Shown: positions 1 to 12,448 of the stretch, piece by piece | Position numbering within the stretch: position 1 is the first letter of the stretch | Layout: each line of letters begins with the position of its first letter | Source: Henckelia pumila | Lineage: Eukaryota; Streptophyta; Magnoliopsida; Lamiales; Gesneriaceae | Reading direction: 5' to 3' | NCBI RefSeq assembly: GCF_033568475.1 | Contig: NC_133122.1 | Coordinates: 160,358,130 to 160,422,129, forward strand | Length of the DNA: 64,000 nucleotides | The notes under the pieces: generated by a model | Told to the model about the DNA's origin: nothing | The model's database searches: none | What the model saw: the letters and a program-made list of their open reading frames with translations, nothing else | Program-made: the position numbers and the translations under genes

Positions 1-527
1 TCCACGATTTTGGGATAATTTAAACATTTTATCCCAAACCTTAAATTTGTACCTGGTCACTAATCCAATTCAAAATTTTCTAAAGAAGTTGTCTCAAGTT
101 TTTTTAAAGGTTATGTCATGAGAAAGTTTTAATTAGGAGTCGGCGTGATACATTATATTTGATGATGTTCTTTATTTTAATTTTTTAATGTGCTTATCCA
201 TTCAACAAAGGATCTCAGAATGATGTTTGAGATGATAACTGAATTCCAGTTGATATATGTTTTTACTCCTGTTTGAGACCCAAAAAGAGAGTATTACTTA
301 TGAAAAATAACTAAAGAAAACACCATGTATTTTCAGTTTCTCAATATAAGGTTGATTCTTTCTGTTCCTCTTACTCGACAGGCAACTATGAAATCTGTTT
401 GCAGTGTTCTTGGCCTTGCTACAAGTTTTAAGTCTGTGATTTCAAGATATCATTTTGGTATAGTTGTTTCACCAAGTATATATGAAGAGGGTATGGATAT
501 TTCAAATTTTTTATGTTTATGTGGCAG
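1..527 (+). other. Intron of the ABCG31-like gene
   Basis: AT-rich, stop-rich DNA ending in the acceptor TGGCAG at 522-527, directly before the first recognisable exon of the transporter. No coding similarity was recognised in it. The upstream exons, for roughly the first 270 residues of the protein, lie outside the window. Confidence 0.75.
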
Positions 528-3500
528 GATATATGGATGATCTTACTCGGTTGGAGAAGGAAAAAAATATACGTCCCCGCCCTGAGATAGATGCTTATAT
601 GAAGGTGCCAGTAAATTTGAATTTTTCAAACATAGATTAATGTTGAATATTGCCTATAACTGTGAAAATGAATATTGTTTCTCAGGCATCCTCTGTTGGT
701 GGTAAGAGACATAGCGTCTCTACAGACTACATCTTGAAAGTTCTCGGTCTAGATATATGCTCTGATACATTAGTTGGCAATGATATGCTCCGGGGTGTTT
801 CAGGGGGACAAAAAAAGAGAGTGACTACAGGTCTATCTGTACTCTCTTATGCATGTTTTCTTTGGATTTCATGTGAATATGAATGTGTGCACATGCATAC
901 ACTATTATTAAGTATTTCATTTAGACTTGGCTCATAAATTTAAGCAAATGATCTTCCTGCCAGATTCTGGTGTAAAGGGGTAGTTGCATTTTACCTGTAA
1001 ATATAAAATGGGGAAAAAAAAAACTCTTTTAAAAATAAAATAATAAAACCCAGTTTGGCTGCAAATAGATGCTCTTTCACGGTTATTAACAAATTTGGAT
1101 ATATTTATAAGTGAGAATACAAAACGGCACATGTCAAAACCATATATTTCACTTTTTTAAGATCTTCAGCTTAGAATATTTGTCAACAAAATGGCTGCAA
1201 GAACAAGTTTAGTGCAAGTTTCAGTGGTTGATTGTGATCTATTCTATGGTCCTTGACTAGAGGCACACACCTTACACAAATGCCTTGATGCATACCTTGC
1301 GATGAGGATGAGATATTTTAGTGTGGTATCGAGTTTATTGGCATGGTTTTCTTTCATTCATAAAAGGTCTAGCGTGAATGCAGTGTCAGAAATGATGAGG
1401 GAGAACATGAAGTTAAATGGATGCACATCCATATATAATAAAATATGATTTATAAATCCCTTCCAGAATTTTTCATGTTTTAAAAGAGAAAAAGTTAAGA
1501 AAATATAAGCATTAGATTTTATTTATCCTTTTCATTTGCAAATGAGAAAAATCGAAATCTAATTGGGTTAACTAGTATAAACATAAATACTTAATAAAAA
1601 TTGTCGATCAGTAAGAAGAAAGGAAATCTATGAGAAAATTTGTGAAGAGTTTTTTAAGAACCACCAGAGACATTTTTTTGAGGCACACGATGTAAGTCTA
1701 TCATGACAGTTTTCAGTTAATTAACTGTATTTTTTATTGCATGTTTCTTGATTTTAACCATGTTAATGCACATGCAATACTTAGACGGTTCCTACTGAGG
1801 TCTCCATGTAACTTTGGTTGAAACGCTGATATTGTCTTGCTTGTTCAGGAGAAATGGTGGTTGGGCCTAGGAAAACACTTTTTATGGATGAGATATCAAC
1901 CGGGCTAGATAGCTCTACAACATACCAAATTGTAAATTGTATAAGAAATTTTGTTCATGTGATGGAAGGAACGGTTTTAATGGCACTTCTTCAGCCTGCT
2001 CCTGAAACTTTTGAACTTTTTGATGATCTGATACTGCTTTCTGAAGGATATCTTATATATCAAGGACCTAAGGCCAATGTTATTGAGTTTTTTGAGTCAT
2101 TGGGTTTTCGTTTGCCTCCTCGTAAGAGTATTGCTGATTTTCTTCAAGAGGTAAATTGTTAGCTGTTTCTGGTTCTTGTTATCAATCATTCGAGCCTCAT
2201 CTAAACTGTGAATTTCTAGGTAACATCAAGAAAGGATCAGGCACAATACTGGAGTGATCATTCCAAACCATATGAGTTTGTTCCGGTGTCAAAACTAGCT
2301 GAAGATTTTAGGAATTCTAGATATGCTCAGGACCTAAAATCTTTTCTCTCTGTTCCATACGATAAATCCAGAAACCACTCTTCAGCTCTTCCCACAACAA
2401 AGTTTGCCGTGTCAAAATGGGTGCTCTTCAAAGCATGTTTTTCCAGAGAGTTGCTTCTGATCAACAGGCATAGTTTTCTGTACATCTTTAGAACATGTCA
2501 GGTACTTTACCTTCCTTTAATTGATTTTTTTTAATCTTTCATGTGCATTTTGGGGTCCTGATGTATTACGCTACCATAATTTGACAATATTTGAGTCGTC
2601 TACATTTTCTTAGCATTCATAACAAGGGAAAAAGGGCAAGTCCAAGTAACTTGTTAAAGCTTAAAAATATACAGTAGATGCTAGCTTGTTGGAATGGTGT
2701 TCAGCTCCCGTGATGCACATATTGAATATATGTCCTCGATCAGCACATAACTGTTCATGTCATAAATTAAATCCTAGCTCTTGGGAATTTGTTATTGAGC
2801 TAACATGCATTTTACAGGTTGCATTTGTTGGATTTGTGACCTGTACTATGTTTCTTCGAACGAAGCTACACCCTGTTGATGTGACAAATGGTGACCTGTA
2901 CCTTTCATGTTTGTTTTTTGGTCTCGTGCATATGATGTTTAATGGATTTTCAGAGCTACCTCTTATGATATTTCGACTTCCGGTATTTTACAAGCAACGA
3001 GATAATCTTTTCTATCCTGCTTGGACATGGTCTCTCTCCAGTTTCATTCTTCGTGTCCCTTACTCATTGATCGAGGCTGTAGTATGGTCTTCCATTGTTT
3101 ATTATTCAGTAGGATTTGCTCCTGGGGCTGGAAGGTATGCCCTATTAATTATTTATGCTCATTCTATACATGTATTTAAATAATCTAATTCTTCTGTCTT
3201 AAATATTTCAGGTTTTTCCGTTTTATGTTTTTACTCTTCTCAGTGCACCAAATGGCATTGGGCCTTTTCCGGACAATGGCTTGTCTTGCTAGAGATATGA
3301 TCATCGCGAATACTTTTGGATCAGCTGCCTTACTGATAGTCTTTTTATTAGGTGGATTTATTTTACCAAAAGGTGAGTGCTAGTATTTATTACAAAGATT
3401 GCTCTTAATGATTTTTTTTTATTTGGAATGATTAAGTTTCTCTTTCAGAAATGATCAAGCCATGGTGGGTCTGGGCCTTCTGGGTGTCTCCATTGTCCTA

Positions 3501-6500
3501 TGGGCAGCGTGCAATTTCTGTTAATGAATTTACTGCCACAAGATGGATGGAGGTATGCTATCTGGATAGCTAAGCAGAGACTTCTAATATATATAAAGTT
3601 ATAGAAGAGAAATTCCATCAACATGTATTGTTTTTTATTTATGGTGAAATGCAATTTCACAGATATCAGCTGCAGGAAACTCTACACTTGGAAACACTGT
3701 TCTCCAGCTTCATAGTTTACCCGCTGATAGATATTGGTATTGGCTTGGAGTTGGTGTGTTACTAGCATATGCCCTGTTTTTCAACATCACCGTGACATTG
3801 GGGCTTGCCTTTCTCAAACGTAAGCTGTCAATAACATTCGAAATCAACTTACTGTTGGTATTATCACTAAAAAAAGCAAAAGACAAAGCAGAATTATTGG
3901 GATGGTAAACAAAACTAGGTTTGGGCTAGGAAAAGTATCATCTTACCGCTTGAATGCATTTATCCTTCAATGTTCAATACACTATGTGTAGTCTCCAGGA
4001 AGACGCTATGGTTGAAGGCTTGAATGCATTCATCCTTCAATGTTCAATACACTATGTGTAGTCTCCAGGAAGACGCTATGGTTGAAGCATGAATTTATTC
4101 CTTTACAAAAGAAGCTGAAAAATTCCTACAAAATGAAATGATGCTTACAAAATGCAAGGTGTAGTATTGATGTTAATGATTGCATATTGATATCTCTTGA
4201 ATATCGATCCACACAAAGATCATGTACAATTCCAAGCTCCACAAGGTATTGAATTGGAGAATGTCTTTTTCATGGAAACGACAAAATTAGTAAACTAAAA
4301 AAAACATCATATTCTATAAATAATTTTTTAAATTAAGTGCTATCAACCTGGCATCATGTTCTTGGAAATAAACAACTTCTCCAGTTTTTAACACCTTTTG
4401 ATTGTTATTGCAGCTATGAAAAAATCACAAACAATTGTTTCACAGGATGATGACCTTGGAAATTCAGTGAGCAACGGTACGAAGTCAACAAAACCATTTT
4501 CCAATTGCGCGCAAGAAGGGGGGAAAGTTGTCCTCATTTCTTAACTGATATAGCAGGTTAAGCTGATAAATCTTATATAATCTTAGGAATGGATGAAAAA
4601 ACAAAGAAAGGAATGATTCTCCCATTTCGACCATTAACCATGACTTTCCATAATGTCAATTACTTTGTTGATATGCCCAAGGTACCAGTTTTTGTGCAAC
4701 TTGGTCCTACGAATGTTCTATGCTTCCAATATCAGATTATGATATACCTCCTGATTTCAAGGAAATGAGTTCACAAGGTGTCCCAGAAACAAGGTTGCAA
4801 TTGTTATCCAATGTCAGCGGAGTATTCTCACCTGGTGTTCTTACTGCATTAGTTGGGTCAAGTGGAGCAGGAAAGACTACGTTGATGGATGTACTTGCTG
4901 GCAGGAAGACTAATGGGTACATAGAGGGAGATATTAAAATATCTGGTTACCCTAAGGAGCAAAAAACATTTGCTAGAATATCAGGATATGTCGAACAAAG
5001 CGATATACATTCTCCTCAAGTGACAGTTCACGAGTCTCTCTGGTTTTCCTCATTTCTTCGTCTTCCAGAGGAAGTGAATGAAGAACAAAGACGAGTAAGA
5101 TACTATGAAATATCTCTGACTCATTTTTCAATTCTACTATGCTAATATTTTGTTTTCAACACCGGATTACAAACAAACCATTTTTCAGGAGTTTGTTGAA
5201 GAGGTAATGCGATTAGTAGAACTTGACTCTCTGAGACATGCTTTGGTAGGCTTGCCAGGGAGTACTGGCTTATCCACAGAACAAAGAAAACGATTAACAA
5301 TTGCAGTGGAACTTGTTGCAAATCCATCAATCATTTTTATGGATGAACCTACATCTGGTCTTGATGCACGAGCAGCAGCCATTGTCATGCGGACAGTTCG
5401 TAATACAGTTGATACTGGAAGAACTGTTGTTTGCACGATTCATCAGCCAAGTATTGAGATATTTGAAGCCTTTGATGAGGTAGATATCCGGGTACCAAGT
5501 GCACTTGATTAGATGCTAGATTAACTGATGGTGGTTAAATATTGCAGCTACTTCTAATGAAGCGAGGGGGAAGAGTGATATATGGTGGAAAGCTTGGTGA
5601 GAAATCACAAACCATGATAAACTATTTTCAGGTGAAACATTGTCTATTATAAAAACATCCTGAATTGGCTAAAACACGTTGATAAGTTTCCTAGAAGCTA
5701 AAAAATGTTTGAAATGTTTTATCATCTCCAGTAGTGCAGAGAATTTGATGGGTTAAATTTAACATTGTTTTATTTGTATTTTAGATTATTTTAAATTTCT
5801 TTTCTTACTTCAGGAGATTAGTGGAATTCCCCCAATACCAAATGGATACAATCCTGCAACTTGGATGCTTGAGATAAGCACACCTTTTGTTGAAGAGAGG
5901 ATTGGAAAAGATTTTGCGGTGATTTACAGTAATTCCAAGCAGTATTGGTAATGTTATTCAATGCCATTAAGTTCCCATTAAAAGGTTTTTATGATATTTA
6001 CTATTGCCAAGGCCTTATTATAATTAAGAAACTTTCAATTAATATAGGGATGTTGAAGCTTCCATTCAGAGATTTAGTATTCCACCTGAACAATCAGAGC
6101 CCCTGAAATTTAGCTCCACATATTCTAAAGATGCAATTTCTCAATTTAGTATATGCCTTTGGAAGCAAAATCTCGTGTATTGGCGAAGCCCACTGTACAA
6201 TGTTGTGAGACTGGTCTTTACAACAGTAAGCGCAATGATCATTGGCACTATATTTTGGAATGTCGGCTCAAAAAGGTAATCTTACGTGTGATACCATTTT
6301 ACTATCTTTTCTGTTAGCTAATTTATCCATTTATCAATATCTTACATACTTGCATTACTATTTTACCATATTTTCTGTTAGCTGATTTCTCCACGTAGTA
6401 ATATCTCTACTTTTGTGTTATCCATCGTCTTAAGTTACAATAATCAGCCTACTAGATAACTTCAATAAGTATAACTTTTTAATTCCAAGTTAAATTTACA

Positions 6501-9500
6501 TCATATTGGACAAAAATTGACTTCAACCTACTAGATCGGAATACATATCTTCACCACTTAGTTCCAAAACGATTCAAAGCTTCAAAAATAATGAGATGAA
6601 CATATACCATTTCAGAATTCAGAATCTGCAAGCCTTTGTAAAACTGATAAGCAAACTCATTTCGATTTAAACACACTGGATGTAATACTTGAAACAGTGA
6701 GTCCAGTTACTGATTGTAGCTAAAATGCCTCGAGGTGCTGAAACAAAAACTGGGTGCGGAGTACCTGCCTGACCTTTCCTTTGCCCCAAGAGTTTAATCT
6801 AAGACAGACCTTGCCTAAGTTATAAGCTACGAGATTTGTGGAGAGTGTATAGGGGCTTGTATGTCAAGCTTTGAAGTGGTAGCTCGGGTTTTATAGGTGC
6901 AGAAAACCGAGTGGTGACCTCCTTTTTAAATCTGCCATAAAGCTTCATTAATCCACAAAATTATGGCAGCCATGATTCTTCATCATTTCAACCTTTGAAT
7001 TGTTTGAAACTAAAATAAACTGGAGGGTGGAGGTGGAGGGGTGTCTTAGGTTTCACAAAATTAAGAACATGACCTCTAGAACCAATTACAAGATAAACAC
7101 TATATTCAGTTACTTATCTTTAAGATTTTTAGAAGATTTTTTTTGTCTTCATGCATGGAATCTCAATGGAACAACACTACAACATTCTAGTGATTGTACA
7201 GGGATTCGACTCAAAACTTATTTGTGGTACTAGGAGCGCTTTATTCTTCTGTTCTGTTTCTTGGGGTCAACAATGCATCTTCAGTACAACCAGTAGTATC
7301 CATAGAGAGAACAGTTTTCTACCGAGAAAAAGCTGCTGGAATGTACTCTCCATTTCCTTATGCATTTGCCCAGGTTAGTATTTTGTTAAACTGATTTAGT
7401 TGCATAATAAGGTGGCTGATATGATCACAAAATTGCGTAGGAGAAAATAACAAAATGTAATATAATTTCGGATGGAAAATGTAATAAAATCAGAGTGCTC
7501 AACGATTGTCTTGCATAAACTTTGTAGATTGGCCTTTTTTCTTGGCTCACAATTTCATTCTAAATTTCTGCTCCTTCTCTAACAGTCACTCTATAATTTA
7601 AACCACAACAGTAAATATTGTATAGTATATCTGTGAATGGTTCTGATTATTGTGTTTTGCATTGTCTTTGATGGTATGAAGAAAATTATTCAGTATTTCT
7701 AATTGCTGCAATATGAATTTTCAGAGCGATCAACTGTAAGAAAACAAAGTATTCTGGCTCTAGGGCCTGTCCCTGTTTGTATTATTTTTTTTCTTGATAT
7801 GCTGCAAGGAATCTGGATATATTTCTTAAAATTTTCATTTTTGGTTTGATGATATTGTGTTCACTTACCAATTTAATATCTCGCTTCAGGGCCTTGTGGA
7901 AATTCCATACATTCTGGTCCAAACAATATCATATGGAATTATTACATACTTCATGATCAACTTTGAGAGGACAGCTGGTACGGTTTCATTTTCCTAACTT
8001 TCTTGTCAATGTTTTCGTTCCTCCATGTGGAACTCATTATGTTTTGTGTTTCTCCTGTAATTGTTTTTTTTATGACAATGAAATCTACCGTTGCTACCAT
8101 GTTTCTCCTATCATTGTTGAAGCATCACATCATGGAAATTGAAATGAATAGTTTCGTATTGGGACATCAACGCCTTAATTTTAATTTTAGAGCACAAAAA
8201 TGTATCTATCCATTTACGTAACTGAAACTCAAAGCAATCATTTTAAAATCTAAGTGAAGGAAAATTGCAGTAATTTAGGATTGTGATTATGTACAGAGGA
8301 TATAATCAAGCACCAAGGAAAATGTTACTCATGTACATTTAGCATCCAAATAAAAGTCTCCTATTAGTGAATGATGTTTTTTTTTGTCACATTTCGAATT
8401 TTCAGTATGGTGGTGGGAGAAAAACATTTATTCAGCTCTTTCAACTGCTTTTCAATGGTTTATGCTAGATTTAATATCTGCATCTTTAGATTTTCCTTCT
8501 TTTCTCATGTATAGAAATTAGAATGTAACTCGTTTGTTTCTACCAAATATGGTCTAGTGATGAATTTGGGTTCACGAAAACGTATTTGGCAACTACTCTC
8601 TATCATATTAAAATCATGAATCAATTCTTCAAAAAAATGGATGAAGATTTGAGGATGTGCAATCACATACTAATCAGTATTTATTTGTCACTTATTTATG
8701 TCTCTGCAGGTAAATTTTTCCTGTATCTCCTGTTTATGTTTCTTACATTCACATATTTCACCTTCTATGGGATGATGGTCGTTGGTCTTACTCCCACTCA
8801 AAACTTGGCTTCCGTCATTTCCTCGGCCTTTTATTCATTATGGAATCTCCTCTCAGGATTTTTGGTTCCAAAACCTGTAAGTATTTTTCCTTGACAAATT
8901 TCGGGATATCTACTTTTTGTATCCCTGTTGATTGGCTCTAAAAGTATTTTGATCCTTTTTTGTGATATGCCAAAAAGTTTACCCGATTTTGGATCATAGA
9001 CAATTTTTATCATTATCTGTTAAATCCTAAGGAAAAGGGTACTTGCACTGTTGCACAGAAAGTGTTCTGACTTCCCTCAAAATTGGAAACTTATTTGCAC
9101 ATGATAATTACATTTTTCTTCACAACCACTTTGGTCCTGATTGTTTGGGATAAAAATTATTTTGATCATTCTTCCATTAGTTTTCTCTTTTTAGTAATGA
9201 ATTAACATTGAGGATCATGAGTTCCTAAAATTAACAAGTGATGGAGTTTTTTTTTACACATTGCGGGCAAGTAAGACCAAAATGATTTTGGCGAAACAAT
9301 AGGAGCAAATAAAGAATCAACAAATTTCATAGTATTAAATGTAGCAGTGGGAAGTTTTATAGCATTTAGGTAACTAAATTTGTCTCAATTTCTCCAGTTT
9401 CTTTGCAATATACATGAACAATTAGTTATTGCAAAGCTTCATTCGTGGTAAGCTGTATCGTGAAACTTTCTTCACTCTTTGACTTCTGAATTAAAATAGT

Positions 9501-9947
9501 AGAAAACGAGGCAATGCAGAAGTCATATTTTAGATAACTTTGGTGCGAGAGCATGCAAATTCTTACATGATAAGACATTATATATTGATAGATATCACTT
9601 CCAAAACGATTCTTAAAAAAATATTTTGTTAAACTTTACTTTTATTTCAAATTTAATACTGATAAAATAATTTTATTCAGCAAATTCCTGGATGGTGGAT
9701 ATGGTTCTATTATGTCTGCCCGATTGCTTGGACTTTACGAGGTATAATAACATCCCAACTTGGTGATGTTGAGACAATGGTTGTAGGACCTGGATTTGAA
9801 GGTTCGGTGAAGGACTTCATTGAAGCACGATTCGGATATGGTCCAGGAATGCTTGGAGTTACAGTTGCTGTGCTTGTTGGATTTAGCGTCTTCTTCTTTT
9901 CCATATTTGCTGTCTCTCTCAAAGTTCTCAATTTCCAAAAACGATGA
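528..9947 (+). CDS. ABCG31: Full-size ABCG/PDR transporter, ABCG31-like (5' end outside window)
   Basis: A plasma-membrane ABC exporter of the pleiotropic drug resistance type, with two nucleotide-binding domains each followed by a membrane domain. Nineteen exons read through: 528-604, 686-830, 1849-2150, 2220-2501, 2818-3134, 3212-3372, 3449-3552, 3663-3819, 4414-4476, 4587-4681, 4762-5094, 5189-5479, 5548-5631, 5814-5947, 6048-6275, 7202-7373, 7890-7977, 8710-8876, 9681-9947. Every junction is GT-AG and the phases add up, giving about 1155 residues to TGA 9945-9947. NBD1 shows signature VSGGQKKR and Walker [15 protein letters not shown]2 shows Walker [10 protein letters not shown], signature LSTEQRKR and Walker [16 protein letters not shown] features include the half-junction [19 protein letters not shown] and the C-terminal end NFQKR. 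Walker A of NBD1 is upstream of the window. From memory of the family the closest match is Arabidopsis ABCG31, an abscisic-acid and pollen-coat lipid exporter; the substrate here is inferred. No lesion was found. Confidence 0.93.
3948..4087 (+). repeat. 70-bp tandem duplication in an ABCG31 intron
   Basis: Two adjacent 70-bp units (3948-4017 and 4018-4087) differ at about one base (GCATTTATCC versus GCATTCATCC). They lie inside the intron between exons ending 3819 and starting 4414, so coding is not affected. The near-identity suggests a recent slippage or replication event. Confidence 0.9.
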
Positions 9948-10226
9948 TTTTGGTTTTTCGCTTGTAGTGGAAACCGCGCTCTTAGGGTGGTTCAAGTCAT
10001 CAAATATTATGCCCCTTATTATGTGGAAGATCCCATAGCTGAGATCATTAGAAACCAATGATCTCGTGTACCTTCAACTTCAATTCAATATTGTAAATGT
10101 AATGCAAAGTATTTGGCTCGTGAACTTGCTCAAAGATGTTTACTAACAAAGGGGAAGTAACTTTGTTTTGTTAGATGTCATTCCTGTCTTTTTGAAATAT
10201 GTTGTAACTCATGACTTATTTTTTTT
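9948..10226 (+). other. 3' UTR of the ABCG31-like gene
   Basis: Non-coding DNA after the transporter stop codon, continuous with the SINE target site. The likely AATAAA signal lies beyond the SINE at 10478, so the UTR probably contains the SINE. Confidence 0.6.
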
Positions 10227-10458
10227 GTTATTATTATTTTTTTTGTAACGTGGGAACCTGCAGCCACTACCTTCGGTGCGCACTGGGTAAACCCCCGAAC
10301 TAACGCAATAGCTTGCAAACTACGTTAGCTAGGTAAACCATACTAGACAAGTCCTGTGTGACAGACTAGTCCAAGAAGGTATTGGTAGGGGGAATCGAAC
10401 TCCTGACCTCTGGTCAAGAATTCACCTACTCCACCAACTTGGACACCCCCTTGGGGGC
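10227..10458 (-). mobile_element. tRNA-derived SINE, copy 1
   Basis: On the - strand this begins GGCCCCC and carries a tRNA-like box A region (GTCCAAGTTGGTGGAG) and box B (GAGTTCGATTCC), then a body of about 140 bp and an A/T-rich tail (T-rich at 10221-10244 on the + strand). It is flanked by the target duplication ATGACTTATTTTTTT, at 10211 and 10460. A relative lies at 51905-52131 in the opposite orientation. The family name was not determined. Confidence 0.85.
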
Positions 10459-10477
10459 CATGACTTATTTTTTTGCT

Positions 10478-10483
10478 AATAAA
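10478..10483 (+). terminator. Candidate poly(A) signal of ABCG31-like gene
   Basis: AATAAA followed by GTATGCG and an A-rich stretch, immediately outside the right target duplication of the SINE. Its distance from the stop codon is 531 bp with the SINE and about 280 bp without it. Use of the site is inferred. Confidence 0.45.
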
Positions 10484-11605
10484 GTATGCGTTTCATGCTA
10501 AAAAAACAAAAAAAAAAATTTCTTTGATACAATTGTTGCTAAACATGCATAATAAAGAACCAATATTTAAGTCTAGATGCAGTGAACCCGCTTCGGGATT
10601 ATCTACTAGACATTCTTAGACATGGAGTTAAATAGATCTTAAAACATAATAACCATTAAAACAATAGAAATAAAGTTTTACAACAAACCAACCAGTGGAA
10701 TACAACCGACCCTAAAACCAATGGTGAAACATTGATTATAAAACCCCATCGAAGTAAATATCCTCAAAAGAAACCTCATAATGAAAACAACGCCAACCAC
10801 GGAATTGCAGCAACCTCAGCGACCGCTACCTCCTACTCCGTCCAACCTAATCCATGTTCCGTTGATGGGGTGTCCAAGACAAAACCGAGGACGTGAGCAA
10901 TAACTCCCAATACGAAAATATGAGTATACTCATGATATGAATGCTAATGCAAATGAACGGATAGCGAAATCCTATCACAATAAAAGCTTTTGCTCAATCA
11001 AGTGACGTCATGGTATGTAGCACAATGAATCGTCGCATCAGGAGGAAGCTCACACACCAGAATAAAACTGTGGATATCGGTGACCTGATCCCACACCAAC
11101 GTGTCCAACCATCCACTCAAGAACTCGGGGTTGAGCGACCCCATTATGGGTTATATCAAGGTACAGACTCAACATGATAATGTATGCAACATAATAATCG
11201 TGACATAATATATGCACACAAAACATGCCATATAAACATGCAAACATAAAACATGCATAATCAACCAGAATATCTCGGATAGTATGTCTGTACTTCTACT
11301 CAAGCAACTCGGGTACTCAAGTCCAAGCCTATAAACAAGTAATCACCATATCACTCTTTGCGTACTAAAAGTCTTAACTAGACTAATAACTACTCCCAGA
11401 AGCTAATCAGAGTTTAGAATTATACATGCGTCCATCGTCATCTCTTTGATGGCGATGACCACAAACTCTAGACACAACTCCGCTACGATCCCCGTAGCTC
11501 TTTGCTATCCCCGACCCTCGATCCGATGCCTAGAAGCCCTCAAAAGTAGACTAGAACCGAGAGAGAAGAGTGAGAAATGTGCAAGAAGAAATGAACTCGG
11601 ACCCC

Positions 11606-11615
11606 CTATTTATAG
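11606..11615 (-). promoter_or_regulatory. TATA box of the - strand LTR
   Basis: CTATAAATAG on the - strand, just downstream of the U3 palindrome array. The same sequence and spacing occur in the related LTR at 59728. Confidence 0.7.
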
Positions 11616-11620
11616 GAAAA

Positions 11621-12138
11621 GTTCGAACCTTCCGATCCCTAGTTTGGTTCTTTGGATTTGAGTTCGGAATGTCCTATCGTGACTTCGGAGCTTCCAAACT
11701 CTCTCCACCGAACACGTGTCTTTTGATTGGATAACTCACTATGCTTGCAGAGTTCGGACCTTCCGAACTTGGGTTCGGAACTAGCGAACTACCTCGAGTC
11801 AAATTACTAATTACAAAGCTCATACTATCTTATCCAAAGGCGATCGGATCTTTCAATCTGCAGTTCGGAACTTCCGAACTACTCAGTGCATCCGAACTAA
11901 AACATTGTCATCTGAACCAGTTCAGAGCTTCCGTACTCAACCTCTGCATCCAAACTACAATCTTGTTCCGAACTACTCGGTGCATCCGAACTACAACCTT
12001 GTCATCTGAACCAGTTCAGAGCTTTGGATCTCGAGTTCGAAGCTTCCGAACTCACCCTCTGCATCCGAACTACAATCTTTCTTTTGAAGGGTTCGGAACC
12101 ACCGATCTATTCTTCGGCTCAGTTCGGATCTTCAGAAT
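11621..12138 (-). repeat. U3 array of 17-bp imperfect palindromes
   Basis: About nine copies of a 17-bp palindrome, best form GTTCGGAACTTCCGAAC (11863-11879). Others start at 11621, 11752, 11773, 11842, 11920, 12014, 12035, 12091 and 12122, with shorter half-copies between. The unit is two 7-bp arms around a 3-bp centre. The last copy ends about 6 bp from the TATA box. Confidence 0.85.
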
Positions 12139-12448
12139 TACTTGGGGCCCTAGGGTCTTCCTAACTATTTCTGAACGTTCTGAATCCGATTTTTAACTCT
12201 ATAAACCCGAACAAAGAGACCTTGACTAGATTTTGACCAATTAAATATGTTTAGGTAGTTGATTAGCTTAATAAAGAATTGGACTACTACATTCTCCCCA
12301 ACTTAAGAGATTTTGTCCTCGAAATCCAGACTAGGGTAATCACAACGAAACATCACTGAAAAACAAGCTCATTACAACACCGCAGTTTACAAATACAACT
12401 GAACTACTCAAAGGAAAATACAATTAAAACAAATCAGGATACTCAGAA

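Larger units (their letters stand above)
10578..12291 (-). repeat. 3' LTR of the - strand gypsy element
   Basis: On the - strand the LTR starts TGTAGTAG (12291) and ends TTCACTGCA (10578). Both termini resemble those of the LTR at 59403-60722 (TGTAGTAG to GTCACTACA). It is preceded by a purine-rich tract, AGTTGGGGAGAA, fitting a polypurine tract. About 1.71 kb, longer than the 1.32-kb + strand relative because its U3 is expanded. Confidence 0.82.

Noticed and set aside
325..540. 71-residue open frame before the first ABCG31 exon
   Set aside because: It overlaps intron and exon, in the wrong frame relative to the transporter, and has no recognisable domain.
10290..10440. Possible tRNA gene
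   Set aside because: Box A- and box B-like sequences are present but no cloverleaf; the tail, target duplication and second copy show a SINE.
11741..12196. 151-residue open frame rich in FGTSEL-like repeats
   Set aside because: It is the translated 17-bp palindrome array in the U3 of an LTR, opposite to the element's own transcription.
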